DNA of 64,000 bases from Pseudeuparius sepicola (GCA_963920635.1 OY987299.1:129329373-129393372); one strand, 5' to 3'. Numbered from the stretch's first letter, positions 1 to 10,134 are shown. Notes: generated by a model not told the origin, from the letters alone. Made by a program: numbers and translations.

Positions 1-401
1 CTATTTTCTTAGTCTCCCGTCCGTTGATATAAGAGGAGATCTCTAAAGATGTATTTTGAGCGGAATAAAGTTCAAAGTTGCATTTTTGGATTTCTTTACA
101 TGGATTAAATAAGTAGTGCTATACTTCAGGTAGAATTCGCTCACCGTAGTGAACAAAATCCGAATGTTTGTCATAAATTTAAACGGAGAACTAAGTAATA
201 AGAATGTAAATGTTATGTACATTCATGTACCTATACAATGCTTGGTAATATCCTATGAATAAAGAATCCAAGAAAGGAGTCAAAGCTCTATGTGTATTGT
301 AAAATACGTGAGACGAAAATCGCCCTGTGTAGTTACCAAGTTTTGACACAATATTTTGATATCTGATACTGTGGTAGATGTCAGTATGCGGTATTTAGAT
401 A
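1..401. other. AT-rich sequence, no gene seen
   Basis: No coding signal, RNA gene or recognisable repeat was found. The last 8 bases (394-401, TTTAGATA) are the left target-site duplication of the element that follows. Confidence 0.5.
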
Positions 402-1631
402 TACAGTGGCTTTATACAAGAAAGTGGCGACAGCAGTGGTCCTATTTATGATTGGTTCCGCCATGTTTCGTCAAATTTTGTCACAATGGATCGAATTATT
501 GTATCGATTTCATAATGACGGCGTCATTCTACAGATCCGTCATTCGTGTTGTCTTTTATTATGAATGTACGCTTTGTTTATGTGTGTCTTATCATATTTC
601 TACGCTTTATCTGTGTTTTTCTTTGAGAAAAATAAAGTAAGGTGACTACAACCTAGATGGTTGTCATGCAAGAAACGTATAAAAGCGAGGGAAGGTTGCA
701 AGAAAGTTGGAAAAGGCCGTACAGAAGGTCAAAAGAAGACTGATTAGCAGGAGGAAGACCATGAAGAAATGAAAATAATGGGGCTGAGAGATCGTAGATA
801 GTTGCAAAACCAGCAAAATTCGAAAACTTCCAGAAGGCAAGAAACCATTGTAGTATCTTGTAAATGGATATACAAGGAGAGGATAAATCCGGATGGATCA
901 ATAGAAAAATACTAGGCGAGGTTGGTAATCAAAGGTTGTTCACAAAGAAAAGGTGAAGACTACGGCCAAACGTTTAGCGCTGTAGTCAAATCTGGAATGA
1001 TAAGAGCAATAGCATAGCTGCTGGTGAAAATATTGAATTGACTGGATGTGTCTACAGCATTCGCTTCTATAGAAAACTCGATGAAGAGATTTACATGAAA
1101 CAACCAAAAGATGATACCAATAGAGTTTGTAGACTCCAGACAAGCTTTGAATAAATAAATAATGGTGTCAAAAACCAAAAATAAAAGCAGTCATTCTTTG
1201 AGTTTTAGGCTTGTGTACCAAGAGCTTTTACTACTTCAGCAGATTTGAAGAAAATTATCAATTCTAAGGTTTTCTGTTCATTGCTAGGTACTCGGTACGT
1301 CGGTACTTATTTCTAAACTTTTCAAAATACAAGCACATGCTCAAAATTTATTCGTCTATTCTAGACATGTCTCGTGAGAACCAATACAAATTAATACTTA
1401 AGTAATTAATCATAAAATATAAACGAAACTGAACAGATAAGTAGGTTTTTCGTTTATTTCTCAAAAAATGGGCAATTAATTGATTTCATTTAATCTACAT
1501 ACAGTCATATCGATAAAAAAAATTGTAAACTGGATCTGTACACAATATCGACATGTTTTTTAAAGAGTCCCACCTCTAATTTGACAAAACATGGCGGCCG
1601 TGTCGCCACTGTCTTGTATAAAGCCACTGTA
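402..1631. mobile_element. Non-autonomous TIR DNA transposon with 8-bp TSD
   Basis: The element begins TACAGTGGCTTTATACAAGA and ends with the inverted complement of the same sequence. The similarity continues inward (GTGGCGACA, then CGCCATGTTT and GTCAAATT) once a ~25-bp insertion in the left arm is allowed for. It is flanked by a perfect 8-bp direct repeat TTTAGATA at 394-401 and 1632-1639. Eight-bp duplications are typical of the hAT and P superfamilies, so the class is inferred. No transposase is visible. The interior holds a decayed copia reverse transcriptase (about 818-1167), so this non-autonomous element either captured or was invaded by retrotransposon DNA. Confidence 0.8.
818..1167 (+). 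pseudogene. Ty1/copia reverse transcriptase (RVT_2) remnant
   Basis: The plus strand reads as the start of the copia-type RT domain, split between frames. Visible pieces are LPEGKKP, then CKWIYKERINPDGSIEKY, a stop, ARLVIKGCSQRKGEDYGQTF, then LDVSTAFAS, and in a shifted frame KLDEEIYMKQPKDDTNRVCR. These match the conserved order of copia polyproteins (CKWVYK, RLVAKG, QTFSPV, LDVKTAFLNG, EEIYMKQP). There are at least three in-frame stops and two frameshifts, and neither integrase nor RNase H follows, so this is a dead internal fragment inside the surrounding TIR element. Confidence 0.85.
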
Positions 1632-2309
1632 TTTAGATAGTTTTTCGAGTTATTATGTGCTTAGCTGTGCGGGTTGTGGCATCCATCGGTAAGTAATTTT
1701 GTAATTTAAATTAACTTCTGAGGCTATGTACCAAAGTGGCATAGGCGTTTGTGTAGGTACCTAATTTCTCATAATTGGAAACTTAAAATTAGGATTGCTG
1801 TATTATCAAGGATTTCTAAACTTAAAAACATAAGGGAGTCTTATAACGCACTCAAAGGTGCAATTTTGACAAAGTTGGTGTTTGTATTGAATAAGTAGGT
1901 ACGCGTTTGCTAGCAAGAACACAATACACAACATATGATTGGTTGTTTCCATTGGCGTAGCTAAGGGGGGGCTGGGGGGGGGGGCTAAGCCCCCCCTGGT
2001 ATGAAAATAGCCCCCCTGACAAATTCTAGCGTTTAATTTTATAATTGCTTTGGCATTATAGGTTTACATTAAAAACCTTACTAAGCTCATTTAATCTTGT
2101 TGCGTGCATGTTCGTGTTATTGCGAATAGTAATAGCATAGAAGAATTTACTACGACATTCTTCTATGGTAATAGACACTGACTTAAACACTAATAACAAA
2201 ATAAAACAAACTAAACAGCGGCAACACTGAACACTGGCAACACTGCCGTCACGCACTCACCCCGCACCCGACCCCGTTAGTTCGCCACACTCACAGAATT
2301 AGCATCACT

Positions 2310-2343
2310 CAGGGACTCTTTAACATACTTTAAAGAGTCCCTG
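2310..2343. mobile_element. 34-bp mini-element, two hAT-like termini only
   Basis: It starts CAGGGACTCTTTAA and ends with the complement TTAAAGAGTCCCTG, leaving only about 6 bp between the 14-bp inverted termini. It is flanked by a perfect 8-bp direct repeat GCATCACT (2302-2309, 2344-2351). The same termini bound a 31-bp element at 18639 and a 1,037-bp element at 39159 in this window, which makes a chance palindrome unlikely. It could be an extreme internal-deletion derivative mobilised in trans. A long element that lost its interior after insertion would look the same here. Confidence 0.8.
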
Positions 2344-2402
2344 GCATCACTGCGAACCTGGACGGTTGCACGTGACTGCTAACTGTAATTGATATATAAT
2401 AC

Positions 2403-2421
2403 CCTTGTTTATTAAACAAGG
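2403..2421. repeat. 19-bp palindrome with MITE-like termini
   Basis: CCTTGTTTATTAAACAAGG is flanked by ATAATAC (2396-2402) and GTAATAC (2422-2428), a 7-bp direct repeat with one mismatch. Its outer 10 bases equal the terminus of the 261-bp MITE at 14413-14673, which also has a 7-bp duplication. It may be two abutting MITE ends, but at this length chance cannot be excluded. Confidence 0.4.
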
Positions 2422-2473
2422 GTAATACTGCGAAGATGTACATCTATATTTTTACTTATGCAGTATCAGTAGG

Positions 2474-3405
2474 TATACAGGGTCTCGGATCTCGGAAACT
2501 AGCAGAGCTAGAACAAAGGTTAAATGGGGAAATAATTGCAGTTTTGAATGCTCAATCTAATGCCCCTTTTGGATTTTTAAAAAAGTTCATGGCTCACTAG
2601 TTATTTTGAAAAGTGATTTTTTGCTATTTCATCAGCTCTCTGTAGCTCCGTTATTTCCGATTATACAAAAAAACTGTAGAGACAAAAATTGTAGATAATT
2701 TTAGCCTTAATAAAATAATCTAATCCAATTTTTTTATGTTGTTTGTGATTTTTTAGATATGACATAAACTTGTGTTTTTTTAAATGTAAATCATAGTTCG
2801 CTGTGGCCCTACAAAATCGGCATTTTTTTGAGCTTTCCAAAGATATAATAATCGGCATAGTTATTATAAAAAATAAAAGAGCTATGGCTAATTTTCTGAT
2901 TTTTTTTAATTTTCACATAGTCAGCCATGGAATATTTTCATAATTACGTTATATTTTATAATTAGACATACTTCAAACTTTCTAATATTTTGTTTTTAGC
3001 TGGTAACAGAATGTAAGAAAATGAAACAAAAATTAAAAAACTCAAATTCAAATTATTGTTATTTTAAAAGGTCACCTTTTAAAATAAAAAAGATGTTCAA
3101 ACAATCCACCATTATTATTTATGCAAATATTGCATCTTTTTAAAATAAGCCCAAAATTATCTACAATTTTTGTCTCAACAGTTTTTCTGTATAATCAGAA
3201 ATAACGGAGCTACAGAGATCTGATGAAATAGGAAAAAAATCACTCTTTTCAAAGTATCTAGTGAGCCATGAACTTTTTTAAAAATCCAAAAGGGGCATTA
3301 GATTTAGCATTCAAAACTGCAATTCTTTTCTCATTTTACCTTTGTTCTAGCTCTGCTAGTTTCCGAGATCCCCATAGTGGGCACCGAAAAAAACTCACCC
3401 TGTAT
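2474..3405. repeat. Foldback element, ACAGGGT ends (arms 2474-2705 / 3158-3405)
   Basis: The left arm starts TATACAGGGTCTCGG and the right arm ends CACCCTGTATG. The arms are inverted copies over about 230 bp: CTAGCAGAGCTAGAACAAAG reappears inverted as CTTTGTTCTAGCTCTGCTAG, and CGTTATTTCCGATTATA as TATAATCAGAAATAACG. The ~450-bp centre is AT-rich without coding signal. The element lies wholly inside the hAT-like element 1950-4008. Confidence 0.85.
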
Positions 3406-3589
3406 GTAGTAAAGTTGTGTGTATTTAAACTAATAACGTTGTGCCGATTAATAAGTAAATAAGCTCTACTATAGTTTGCGTAAGTACTTTAATTTTCTTC
3501 ATTTAGTTCAGTAAGTTCATTTACAAATAAGTACCTACCTAATTAACTGACAATTGACTATTCATTCATCTGAGCAATAACCCACGATA

Positions 3590-3731
3590 GACAGAAAACG
3601 GTATGCCCGCGCGCAGGTGCTGTGACGTAAACGGTGACGCTTATTCGACGAAATCATGGCTTACTTTTATTTTTAAACGGAAATTTGAGTCGATTTATAG
3701 TGAGTTAGGTAAACACATATACACCAAAGTG
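3590..3731 (+). repeat. Dispersed ~142-bp repeat, inverted copy at 10135-10278
   Basis: The segment contains CGGTATGCCCGCGCGCAGG, GTGCTGTGACGT, GGTGACGCTTATTCGAC and CACATATACACCAAAGTG. An inverted copy with roughly ten substitutions lies at 10135-10278. The short reading frame starting MPARRCCDVNGDAY is shared by both copies only because the DNA is repeated. The family is not recognised. Confidence 0.75.
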
Positions 3732-3734
3732 TTT

Positions 3735-4009
3735 ATATGCGGCGCTCCGGCGCTTTTGCGGGTTACTGAATCTCATCTCCTTCAGGGGCTTAAGCCCCCC
3801 CGGAGAAAAAGGGCTAGCTACGCCTATGGAACTCAGTCACCTCTCTCTGTGATTGTGGGTTAATACCCAAAAGGTATATTTTCATTGGACGTTTTATTTG
3901 TGTGAATTGTTCTAATATGCGGCTCTCCGGCGCTTTTGCGGGTTACTGAATCTCATCTCCTTCAGGGGCTTAAGCCCCCCCGGAGAAAAAGGGCTAGCTA
4001 CGCCTATGG
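3735..4009 (+). repeat. Duplicated 95-bp hAT-like right terminus
   Basis: Positions 3735-3829 and 3915-4009 are 95-bp direct repeats differing by about one base (GGCGCTCC against GGCTCTCC). Each ends GGGCTAGCTACGCCTATGG. The outer copy is the true end of the element because the TSD follows it. The inner copy is an extra terminus 180 bp upstream, from tandem duplication or a nested related end. Confidence 0.85.
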
Positions 4010-4047
4010 TTGTTTCTTTACGAACAGCTGCCTTATTGGGCACAAGT

Positions 4048-5334
4048 AGTATACATGGTGTTTCAGACCTAAATACAATAATTTTAACCACATTCGGAGA
4101 AAATTTAGCTTAATACGAATCCGCAATTAAAAGAAAAATAAAAGTCAATAATAAAGCCAGAAAAATTTGTTTAAGGAAGCTATTTTTTACAAACAATAAC
4201 GACTCCACTGGCGAGGTAACGAATGCAAAGTGGGCCGGCCAGAAGCTACATTATTGGGCGACGTGCAATGTTGCCGGTTTTAGCTGGTATTCCCCGATTT
4301 TAAATACTTTTAAGTAATTTTACCATTTATGCATTTATGAAAGGCCAGTTCAATAATTAAACTAATGAAATCAGGCGGTGGAGGCGGCCCTTCCGCGCGG
4401 CAGGAGAGGGGGCGATCATGTATCTATCTGCAGTATGCCAGTTTAGTTTTTAGTTGTTATCGTGTTGCCTCTTAAAACATAAAACCTTAACTAAGCGCCG
4501 TGTTTTGTGCCTTTATTTTTTTGTTTGCTAAAGATTATCCCTGTTGTCGGGGGACACTCACTGTAAATAGTAATAAATACGTAAATAATAAATCTAGTTA
4601 GTAGTAAAAAATCAGACAATGAATGAACTGTATCGGCAACGTCGCACCGCGAGCAAAACGACAGTCGCCACATCGAGATGGAGCGCAGAGCGCGACCGCG
4701 CAGGACAGTCGGCCATCAGAAACCAAGAAACCAACAACGCGGAAAAGTACGCGCCAGGCGGAGAAGGTACTACAATTATTCCCCTCGGACGCAGGGCGAG
4801 TTGAGGTCTAAATTCCGTCGGTGGACGCCGTGGAAAACCGCAGTACTATATCGTCCGGGCGCTGCCGTGCCGCCGAACTTTCTTTTCGAAACCGGGAGTG
4901 TTGTGATAATATGGCAAGTGCGAATGTGAGTGCGTGTCTTACCGAGGTGTTACCAGAGGAGGGTAGTTTTTAAACCACCTTTCATTTGCTATCAGCGATT
5001 ATTATCCTATAGGATAATAAAAGGTAGGCACACTTAGATAAATCAGTAGATACCTTGAAAAGATAAAAAATATTGAGTTTTTCGTTGCCTGGCCCCGCGA
5101 TCTGGCAACGTCGTAAGGAAGACCTGAAACGAATTTGCCTCTCCCTGGCGCCTTGGGTACGCGTCTACCCGATAATAAAACGGAGCAGCTCGTTAAGGGA
5201 AATATTAAAATTATTTCATTATTTCTAAAATATTTCCAAAAAAAAATTTTTTTTTTTCGATTTTCCGCATTTAGACGCTTTTCTTAGTATGTGGTTAAAA
5301 TTATTGTATTTAGGTCTGAAACACCCTTTATACG
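4048..5334. mobile_element. TIR element of unknown class, ~1.29 kb
   Basis: Long terminal inverted repeats: GGTGTTTCAGACC, then TAAATACAATAATTTTAACC on the left (about 4056-4091), with the exact complement at about 5289-5323. Outer bases also match loosely (GTATACAT against ATACGAGG in complement). No clear TSD is seen. The interior is GC-richer (about 4370-4930 and 5090-5170). Arginine-rich frames there overlap each other in different registers with no recognisable domain, so none is called as a gene. Confidence 0.65.
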
Positions 5335-6331
5335 AGGGAAATAATCACCGTATAACTTTTCAAGGTAATGGATTGCTATATACAGCGTGTCCATTTACTA
5401 TTCCCTTCTTCGATTGTGGCTATACTTTTGAGGATAAAAAAATCGGTTCGGGGGATTTAAATAAGGGAAGATGGAGCACATTTTAAAATTAGTTTGGTAT
5501 ATACAGGGTGTTCCACAAAAGTGTGGCGACAAAAAAATATATTTTTTTAAATGGAATGACCCGATTTTTTTAAAGCAAATAAAGCCTATCAAAGTATAGT
5601 ATACATCCCTAAATTATTTCCGCTTCCATCTGCGGCGTTGCCAAGTTATAATTTTTTTAAAGTATTTTTTGCTAATAACCAACCCTTCATTAATATTGCT
5701 ATATTTTTCTTGCGGCTTGATTTTTTTCTCTTGAAACTTTGGTTGTGGATTTACACTTAACTATTTTATTAATGACTAAGAACCAAGTTGAAAATTTTTG
5801 TACAGGATGTTTTACTTTTTTCCGCCAAAACTCCGACATTTTCAAACTTAGTTTACTATTTTTTTTCAAATGTAACACCCTATATCTAACATGTCTATGG
5901 GATAGAGCATTCATTCAGCTTTAATTTGATACCTAATACAGTACCTCTATCTCTAGCAGTTTTTCAAAAATCCAGTATAAACAGAAAATTTGCAACTTTT
6001 TTACTTATTACATACACGCAAATTACTCGAGAATCAAACTTGTACTTATTTAAAAAGCTGCATATCAAAAAAGCGTCAGTACCAGTTACAATCTGTAGTT
6101 TACCATATTTTTGTATACCTACTACACCTGCATAAATAGAATATTAAATTAAAAACTTAAAAGTTAAAAGTTTTAGGAGGACTCATAGGTGGCCATGGTT
6201 TTGTTTCTAGTTTGACCATTTTTGCTGCTTGTATTCCTTGTATTCTGTGTTCGTTGTTTAATTTTACACAGCAAAAAGTTGTCACATAATGAATTATTGT
6301 AAACATGACTTGATAGGTATGATTTACGTAA

Positions 6332-6713
6332 TTGGCAAATGTTTTGGAAATTGTTTTTTTGGTATCTCGAGTTTATGCCCGAAAATTCCCAGATAGAAGG
6401 CATCCTGATACCAGGATGCTGCAGAACTTACAGGAGCGATTCGATCGCACAGGAAATATTGACAATGAAAAGCAAACTAGAACAAAACCAGTTTTAAATG
6501 AAGAAAATCAGTTAGCTATAACATTGGCTGTTGTGGAATACCATGAAATAAGTGTAAGACAACTGAGTCGGGATTTAGAAATAAAAAAAGTCCTCAGTAG
6601 GATAATGCCTTAAGCGTAACAAATTTCATCCATGCCATGTGCAGTTACACCAGGAACTGAATGGTAACGATTTTCAAAAAAAGGAAGGACCAATTACAAA
6701 ATTATGGACTATT
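6332..6713 (+). pseudogene. DUF4817-type HTH transposase N-terminus, frameshifted
   Basis: The frame reads VSRVYARKFPDRRHPDTRML, then ERFDRTGNI, then VRQLSRDLEI. This is the insect DUF4817 helix-turn-helix pattern (AARLYAERFPNRRHP...F..TGSV...SVRQIAREL) found at the N-terminus of DDE transposases. After a stop near 6613, another frame continues with KFHPCHVQLHQELNGNDFQK, the usual linker before the DDE domain. The catalytic domain is missing. The start codon lies further upstream (near 6290) in another frame, so the copy is broken at both ends. Confidence 0.75.
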
Positions 6714-6992
6714 TCTCCCCACTCTTACAATTATCTTAGGGTGTTCCACAACAGCCAATGTTATAGATAACTGATTTTCTGCATTTAAAACTGGTTTTGT
6801 TCTAGTTTGTTTTTCATAGGCAACATTTCCTGTGCGATCGAATCGCTCCTTTAAGTTATGCAGCATTCTGGTATCAGGATGCCTTCTATCTGGGAATTTT
6901 TGGACATAAACTCGAGATGCCAAAAAACAATTTCCAAAACATTCACCAATAACGTAAATCATACTTATCAAGTCTTGTTTACAATAATTCAT
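6702..6992 (-). pseudogene. Inverted second copy of the DUF4817 transposase N-terminus
   Basis: A 96-residue frame starts at an ATG at 6992. It contains MIYVIGECFGNCFLASRVYV and QKFPDRRHPDTRML, then FDRTGNV. It is the better-preserved copy of the family at 6332-6713, head-to-head with it across about 150 bp. Similarity is lost after VVEHPKI, where the frame runs into the next repeat junction, so no DDE triad is encoded. DNA-binding activity is conceivable but not shown. Confidence 0.7.
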
Positions 6993-7502
6993 AATAGCCG
7001 TCCTCCTTGTACAGTTTTAAGTGATCTCAAATCGATTCCGAATCACTTTGAGATCACATCAGCTGACATGGAGTGTTCCTTTTACGAATGTTCAGTTGAT
7101 TATGAAGTGATCAGTTTACGCAGCAAATCGATTTTTATGTAATTTGTGTTGGTTTTCCGTGTTTCTGGGGTTAAGGTGGTGAAAAATATTGAAAAATTCA
7201 TTCAAGGGTTCAATTATAGGATAACGTGGTCGTACACTGTTCCATTTACCAATAAAAAATCATTTCACTATCAGATCACTTCATGTTCATTTCATTTCAA
7301 ATTCACTTCTGCAACAAGTCAAAAGGAGGACAACTAATGTGACAACTTTTTGCTGTTTTAAATTAAACAACGAACACAGAATACAAGCAGCAAATGAAAT
7401 ATTTACCAAATGTCAAACTAGAAACAAAATCATGACCACCTATGAGTTCTCCTAAAACTTTTAATTTTTATTTTAATATTCTATTTACGCAGTGTAGTAG
7501 GT

Positions 7503-7560
7503 TCGATACTGGGGAATGGTTAATAACCGAACCCAAAGAAAGAAGAAGAAGAAGAAGAAG
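7503..7560 (+). mobile_element. 58-bp retroposon 3' end with GAA tail and 10-bp TSD
   Basis: A short segment (TCGATACTGGGG, GGTTAATAACCGAACCC) runs into a tail of GAA repeats. It is flanked by the exact 10-bp direct repeat TGTAGTAGGT (7493-7502, 7561-7570). The matching position in the opposite foldback arm (near 6125) lacks it. A 3' microsatellite tail plus TSD indicates target-primed reverse transcription of a severely 5'-truncated LINE or SINE. The parent element is not identified. Confidence 0.7.
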
Positions 7561-8310
7561 TGTAGTAGGTATACAAAAATATGGTAAACTACAGATTGTA
7601 ACTGGTACTAACGCTTTTTTGATATGCAGCTTTTTAAATAAGTACAAGTTTGATACTCGAGTAATTTGCCTGTATGTAATAAATAAAAAAAAGTTGCAAA
7701 TTTTCTGTTTATACTTAATTTTTGAAAAAAACCGCTAGAGATAGAGGTACTGTATTTGGTATCTAAAGCTGAATGAATGCTCTATCCAATAGACATGTCA
7801 TATATAGGGTGTTCCATTCTAAAAAAAAAATAGTAAACTAAGTTTGAAAATGTCGGAGTTTTGGCGGAAAAAAGTGAAACATCCTGTACAAAAATTTTCA
7901 ACTTGGTTCTTAGTCATTAATAAAATGGTTAAGTGTAAATCCACAACCAAAGTTTCAAGAGAAAAAATCAAGCCGAAAGAAAAATATAGCAATATTAATG
8001 AAGGGTTGGTATTTAGCAAAAAATATATTAAAAAAATTATAACTTGACAACGCCGCAGATGGAAGCGGAAATAATTTAGGGATGTATACTATACTTTGAT
8101 AGGCTTCATTTGCGATAAAATAAATCGGGTCATTCCATTTAAAATTAAAATATTTGTCGCCAAACTTTTTTGGAACACCCTGTATATACCAAACTAATTT
8201 TAAAATGTGCTCAATCTTCCCTTATTTAGATCCCCTGAACCGATTTTTTTTATCCTTAAAAGTATAGCCACAATCGAAGAAGGGAATAGTAAATGGACAC
8301 GCTGTATATA

Positions 8311-9545
8311 CTGCTCCGGCCGCTTTTTCCCATTTTTCCCCGATCCGTTCTTGTATATACATCGAAAAACGGGAGTATCAACTTGTGCGATTATGTCCGG
8401 AGTTGTCCGGGGACCCTCCCACCGCCACAACACCGGCAAAAACGATATGTCGGCGCGGCCGTAAATCACAGCCGCGCCGCGGCCGCGTGGGGGGAGTCTT
8501 AAATTTTCGGTACGTCATAAAAATGAAAAATAAACGGGGGAAGGGCTCGGAGCGACGCATTAATCTCGCGCCGGCCGTAAATCGGCTCCCCGGCCAATAA
8601 ATTTTAAATAAAACGATTTCGTCGCGGGGGCGGCGCGGCGGCGTCGACAAACGGACAGATGATCATCGGCGGTTGGTTGGTTTTTCGACGTCAAAGGTGA
8701 CGCGCGATCACGACACACAAATAACGGTATGCCAGCTAGGAGAACGAAAATTAAACTCTTCTGCGCATCTACGTCACTTCGACAAAAGCAAGGCCTACTA
8801 TAAAGACATGCCCTGGCGCACAAAAATCACGTGACCATCTTAGTCAGACGTTACATGTCATTTGTCACATAACTGAAGGCGGAAGCTTGGGTTTAGAGAA
8901 GTTTTCAATGTTTAAAGTGTTTTTAAACGTCTTAGTTTATATTTTAGAAACAAGTTTGTGTCTAGTGCGCGTGTGTCCTGGCGGAGGGGAACCGCCCAGG
9001 TGTTATTATGGCCTCTGGGTGGGAGCCGTGCCGTCCAAGAGTATTGGTGCCGCTCGCACCGACGCGTGAGAGCTGTAAAGGGGAATCTCCCCCGAACCAC
9101 AGAATAGGGAGCCCGGAATTCCGGAATGGACTATTATGGACATGGACCGTATTGGACAGTGGAGCCTGATTCACAGAGGGGAGAACTGCTTACGGGAGAT
9201 CCGCGAGTTCAGACGGTCCGGGTGGCTGGAAGCCGTTCCCGTTGACCACGTTCGGGTTTGTGTATTTATTGTATTCACCATTCACCTTGTGCGAAATAAA
9301 TCAGTGTTGTAACCGTTGATTTTCGTTGTCGACCCACGCCCCGATACGGTTTCTATTCGGCCTTTCACGCTGCCGAACAACTGAGACCTCGTCAATATTT
9401 GCAGTATACCTACCTACTGAGGTTAGTTTTCATTTTTATTTCGTAAAAAATAACCACCTAAATACCAAATATTGGGTGTGTTTATATTATATTTATACAT
9501 ATTACAAAAGCCAGGAAGAAAGTGTCGCCATAACAAACATTTGTT
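8311..9545. other. GC-rich stretch, possible solo LTR or unique island; no gene
   Basis: 8311-8820 is CpG-rich (GGCGCGGCC, CCGCGGCCGCG) without a convincing frame. 8880-9330 contains hairpin-prone words (GGCGGAGGGGAACCGCC, GGGGAATCTCCCC) and ends GTGCGAAATAAATCAGTG before TTGTAACC, which resembles the end of a retrotransposon LTR. No second LTR, primer-binding site or TSD is visible, so this remains unassigned. 9320-9545 is AT-rich. Confidence 0.35.
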
Positions 9546-9840
9546 TTGCCTCGGGATGAAAATTTCCGCCAAAAATGGATTCGTCAAATTCCTACTGAGA
9601 TTTAATTTCTAAAAAACCCTTAAGTATGTGTGGCTAACACATTTTCAAGAAAGTGAAACAATTAAAGTGGACAAATGTGTTGTGGGAGGAAAATACCTAT
9701 AGAGAATATCACTTAAGCTAAAGGAAGGTGATGTCCCAACAATTTTTGAGAAGTGCCAAAATATTGTGAGTGCAGTGCCGTTTAACTCTCAGCCCAAAAC
9801 AGCTGAGGCAGGTTGAAAATTTTGGAAAAACAATTAGAGA
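9546..9840 (+). pseudogene. THAP zinc-finger domain remnant
   Basis: One frame reads LPRDENFRQKWIRQIPTEI (the FP-x-D...R..W part of a THAP domain). After a frameshift another gives WLTHFQESETIKVDKC, RISLKLKEGDVPTIFEK, including the closing HF and VPTIF boxes of THAP proteins. The upstream C-x-x-C is not found, and the later Cys before HF is disrupted (TGT in one frame, TGG in the other). Several stops interrupt it. It could come from a P/THAP9-like transposon or from a host THAP gene. Confidence 0.7.
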
Positions 9841-10134
9841 AAGCTTGGATGCACAAAACCAATAATGTAATAGATGAAAGAAAACTTGCCAAATTGTTAC
9901 GAAATTTGGTTTTTCTACTTATCTCCAAAAATGCCTTTCATTATATAGCACTAAGTTGGTCACGTGACTACGCGATTATGCGTTAGCGCCGTGGCCTGTC
10001 TTTATTGTTGGTCTCGGACAAAAGCGCGGCCAACTTATAAAAAATGGTTCTGAAATTAGCCTCACCGACACACGTCAGTTGGTATCAATTTCGCGTCAAG
10101 TTAAATCCAAAGATAGAATGTAGGCACCTTGAGA

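Larger units (their letters stand above)
1950..4008. mobile_element. hAT-like non-autonomous element, 8-bp TSD GTTGTTTC
   Basis: The left end is CATTGGCGTAGCTAAG followed by a G-run. The right end is the complement of CATAGGCGTAGCTAG preceded by a C-run. Both sides carry an exact GTTGTTTC duplication (1942-1949, 4009-4016). CA-N-N-GGCG termini plus an 8-bp TSD fit hAT elements. No transposase ORF is present. The interior is a stack of other repeats: a 34-bp mini-element (2310-2343), a 19-bp palindrome (2403-2421), a foldback (2474-3405), a dispersed GC-rich repeat (3590-3731) and a duplicated right terminus (3735-4009). Confidence 0.85.
5377..8310. repeat. Large nested foldback element, ~2.9 kb
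   Basis: Left arm from 5377 (TATACAGCGTGTCCATTTAC) and right arm to 8310 are inverted copies almost throughout. TACAGGGTGTTCCA at ~5504 pairs with GGAACACCCTGTA at ~8170. The 5700-5925 block pairs with 7745-8020, and 6170-6260 with 7330-7450. The central part contains a second inverted pair, 6288-6545 against 6770-6992, built from two copies of a transposase 5' region. The right arm has gained a retroposon at 7503-7560. Confidence 0.85.

Noticed and set aside
1553..1575. TTTAAAGAGTCCC as another mini-element of the CAGGGACTC family
   Set aside because: Only one terminus is present, the outer CTG is altered and no duplication flanks it.
4619..4929. Arginine-rich overlapping frames suggesting a basic protein
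   Set aside because: Three registers are open at once in a GC-rich patch, as expected by chance, and no motif is seen.
7497..7515. tRNA B-box-like word AGGTTCGATACTGG
   Set aside because: No A box, cloverleaf or anticodon arm around it. It is the 5' junction of a truncated retroposon.
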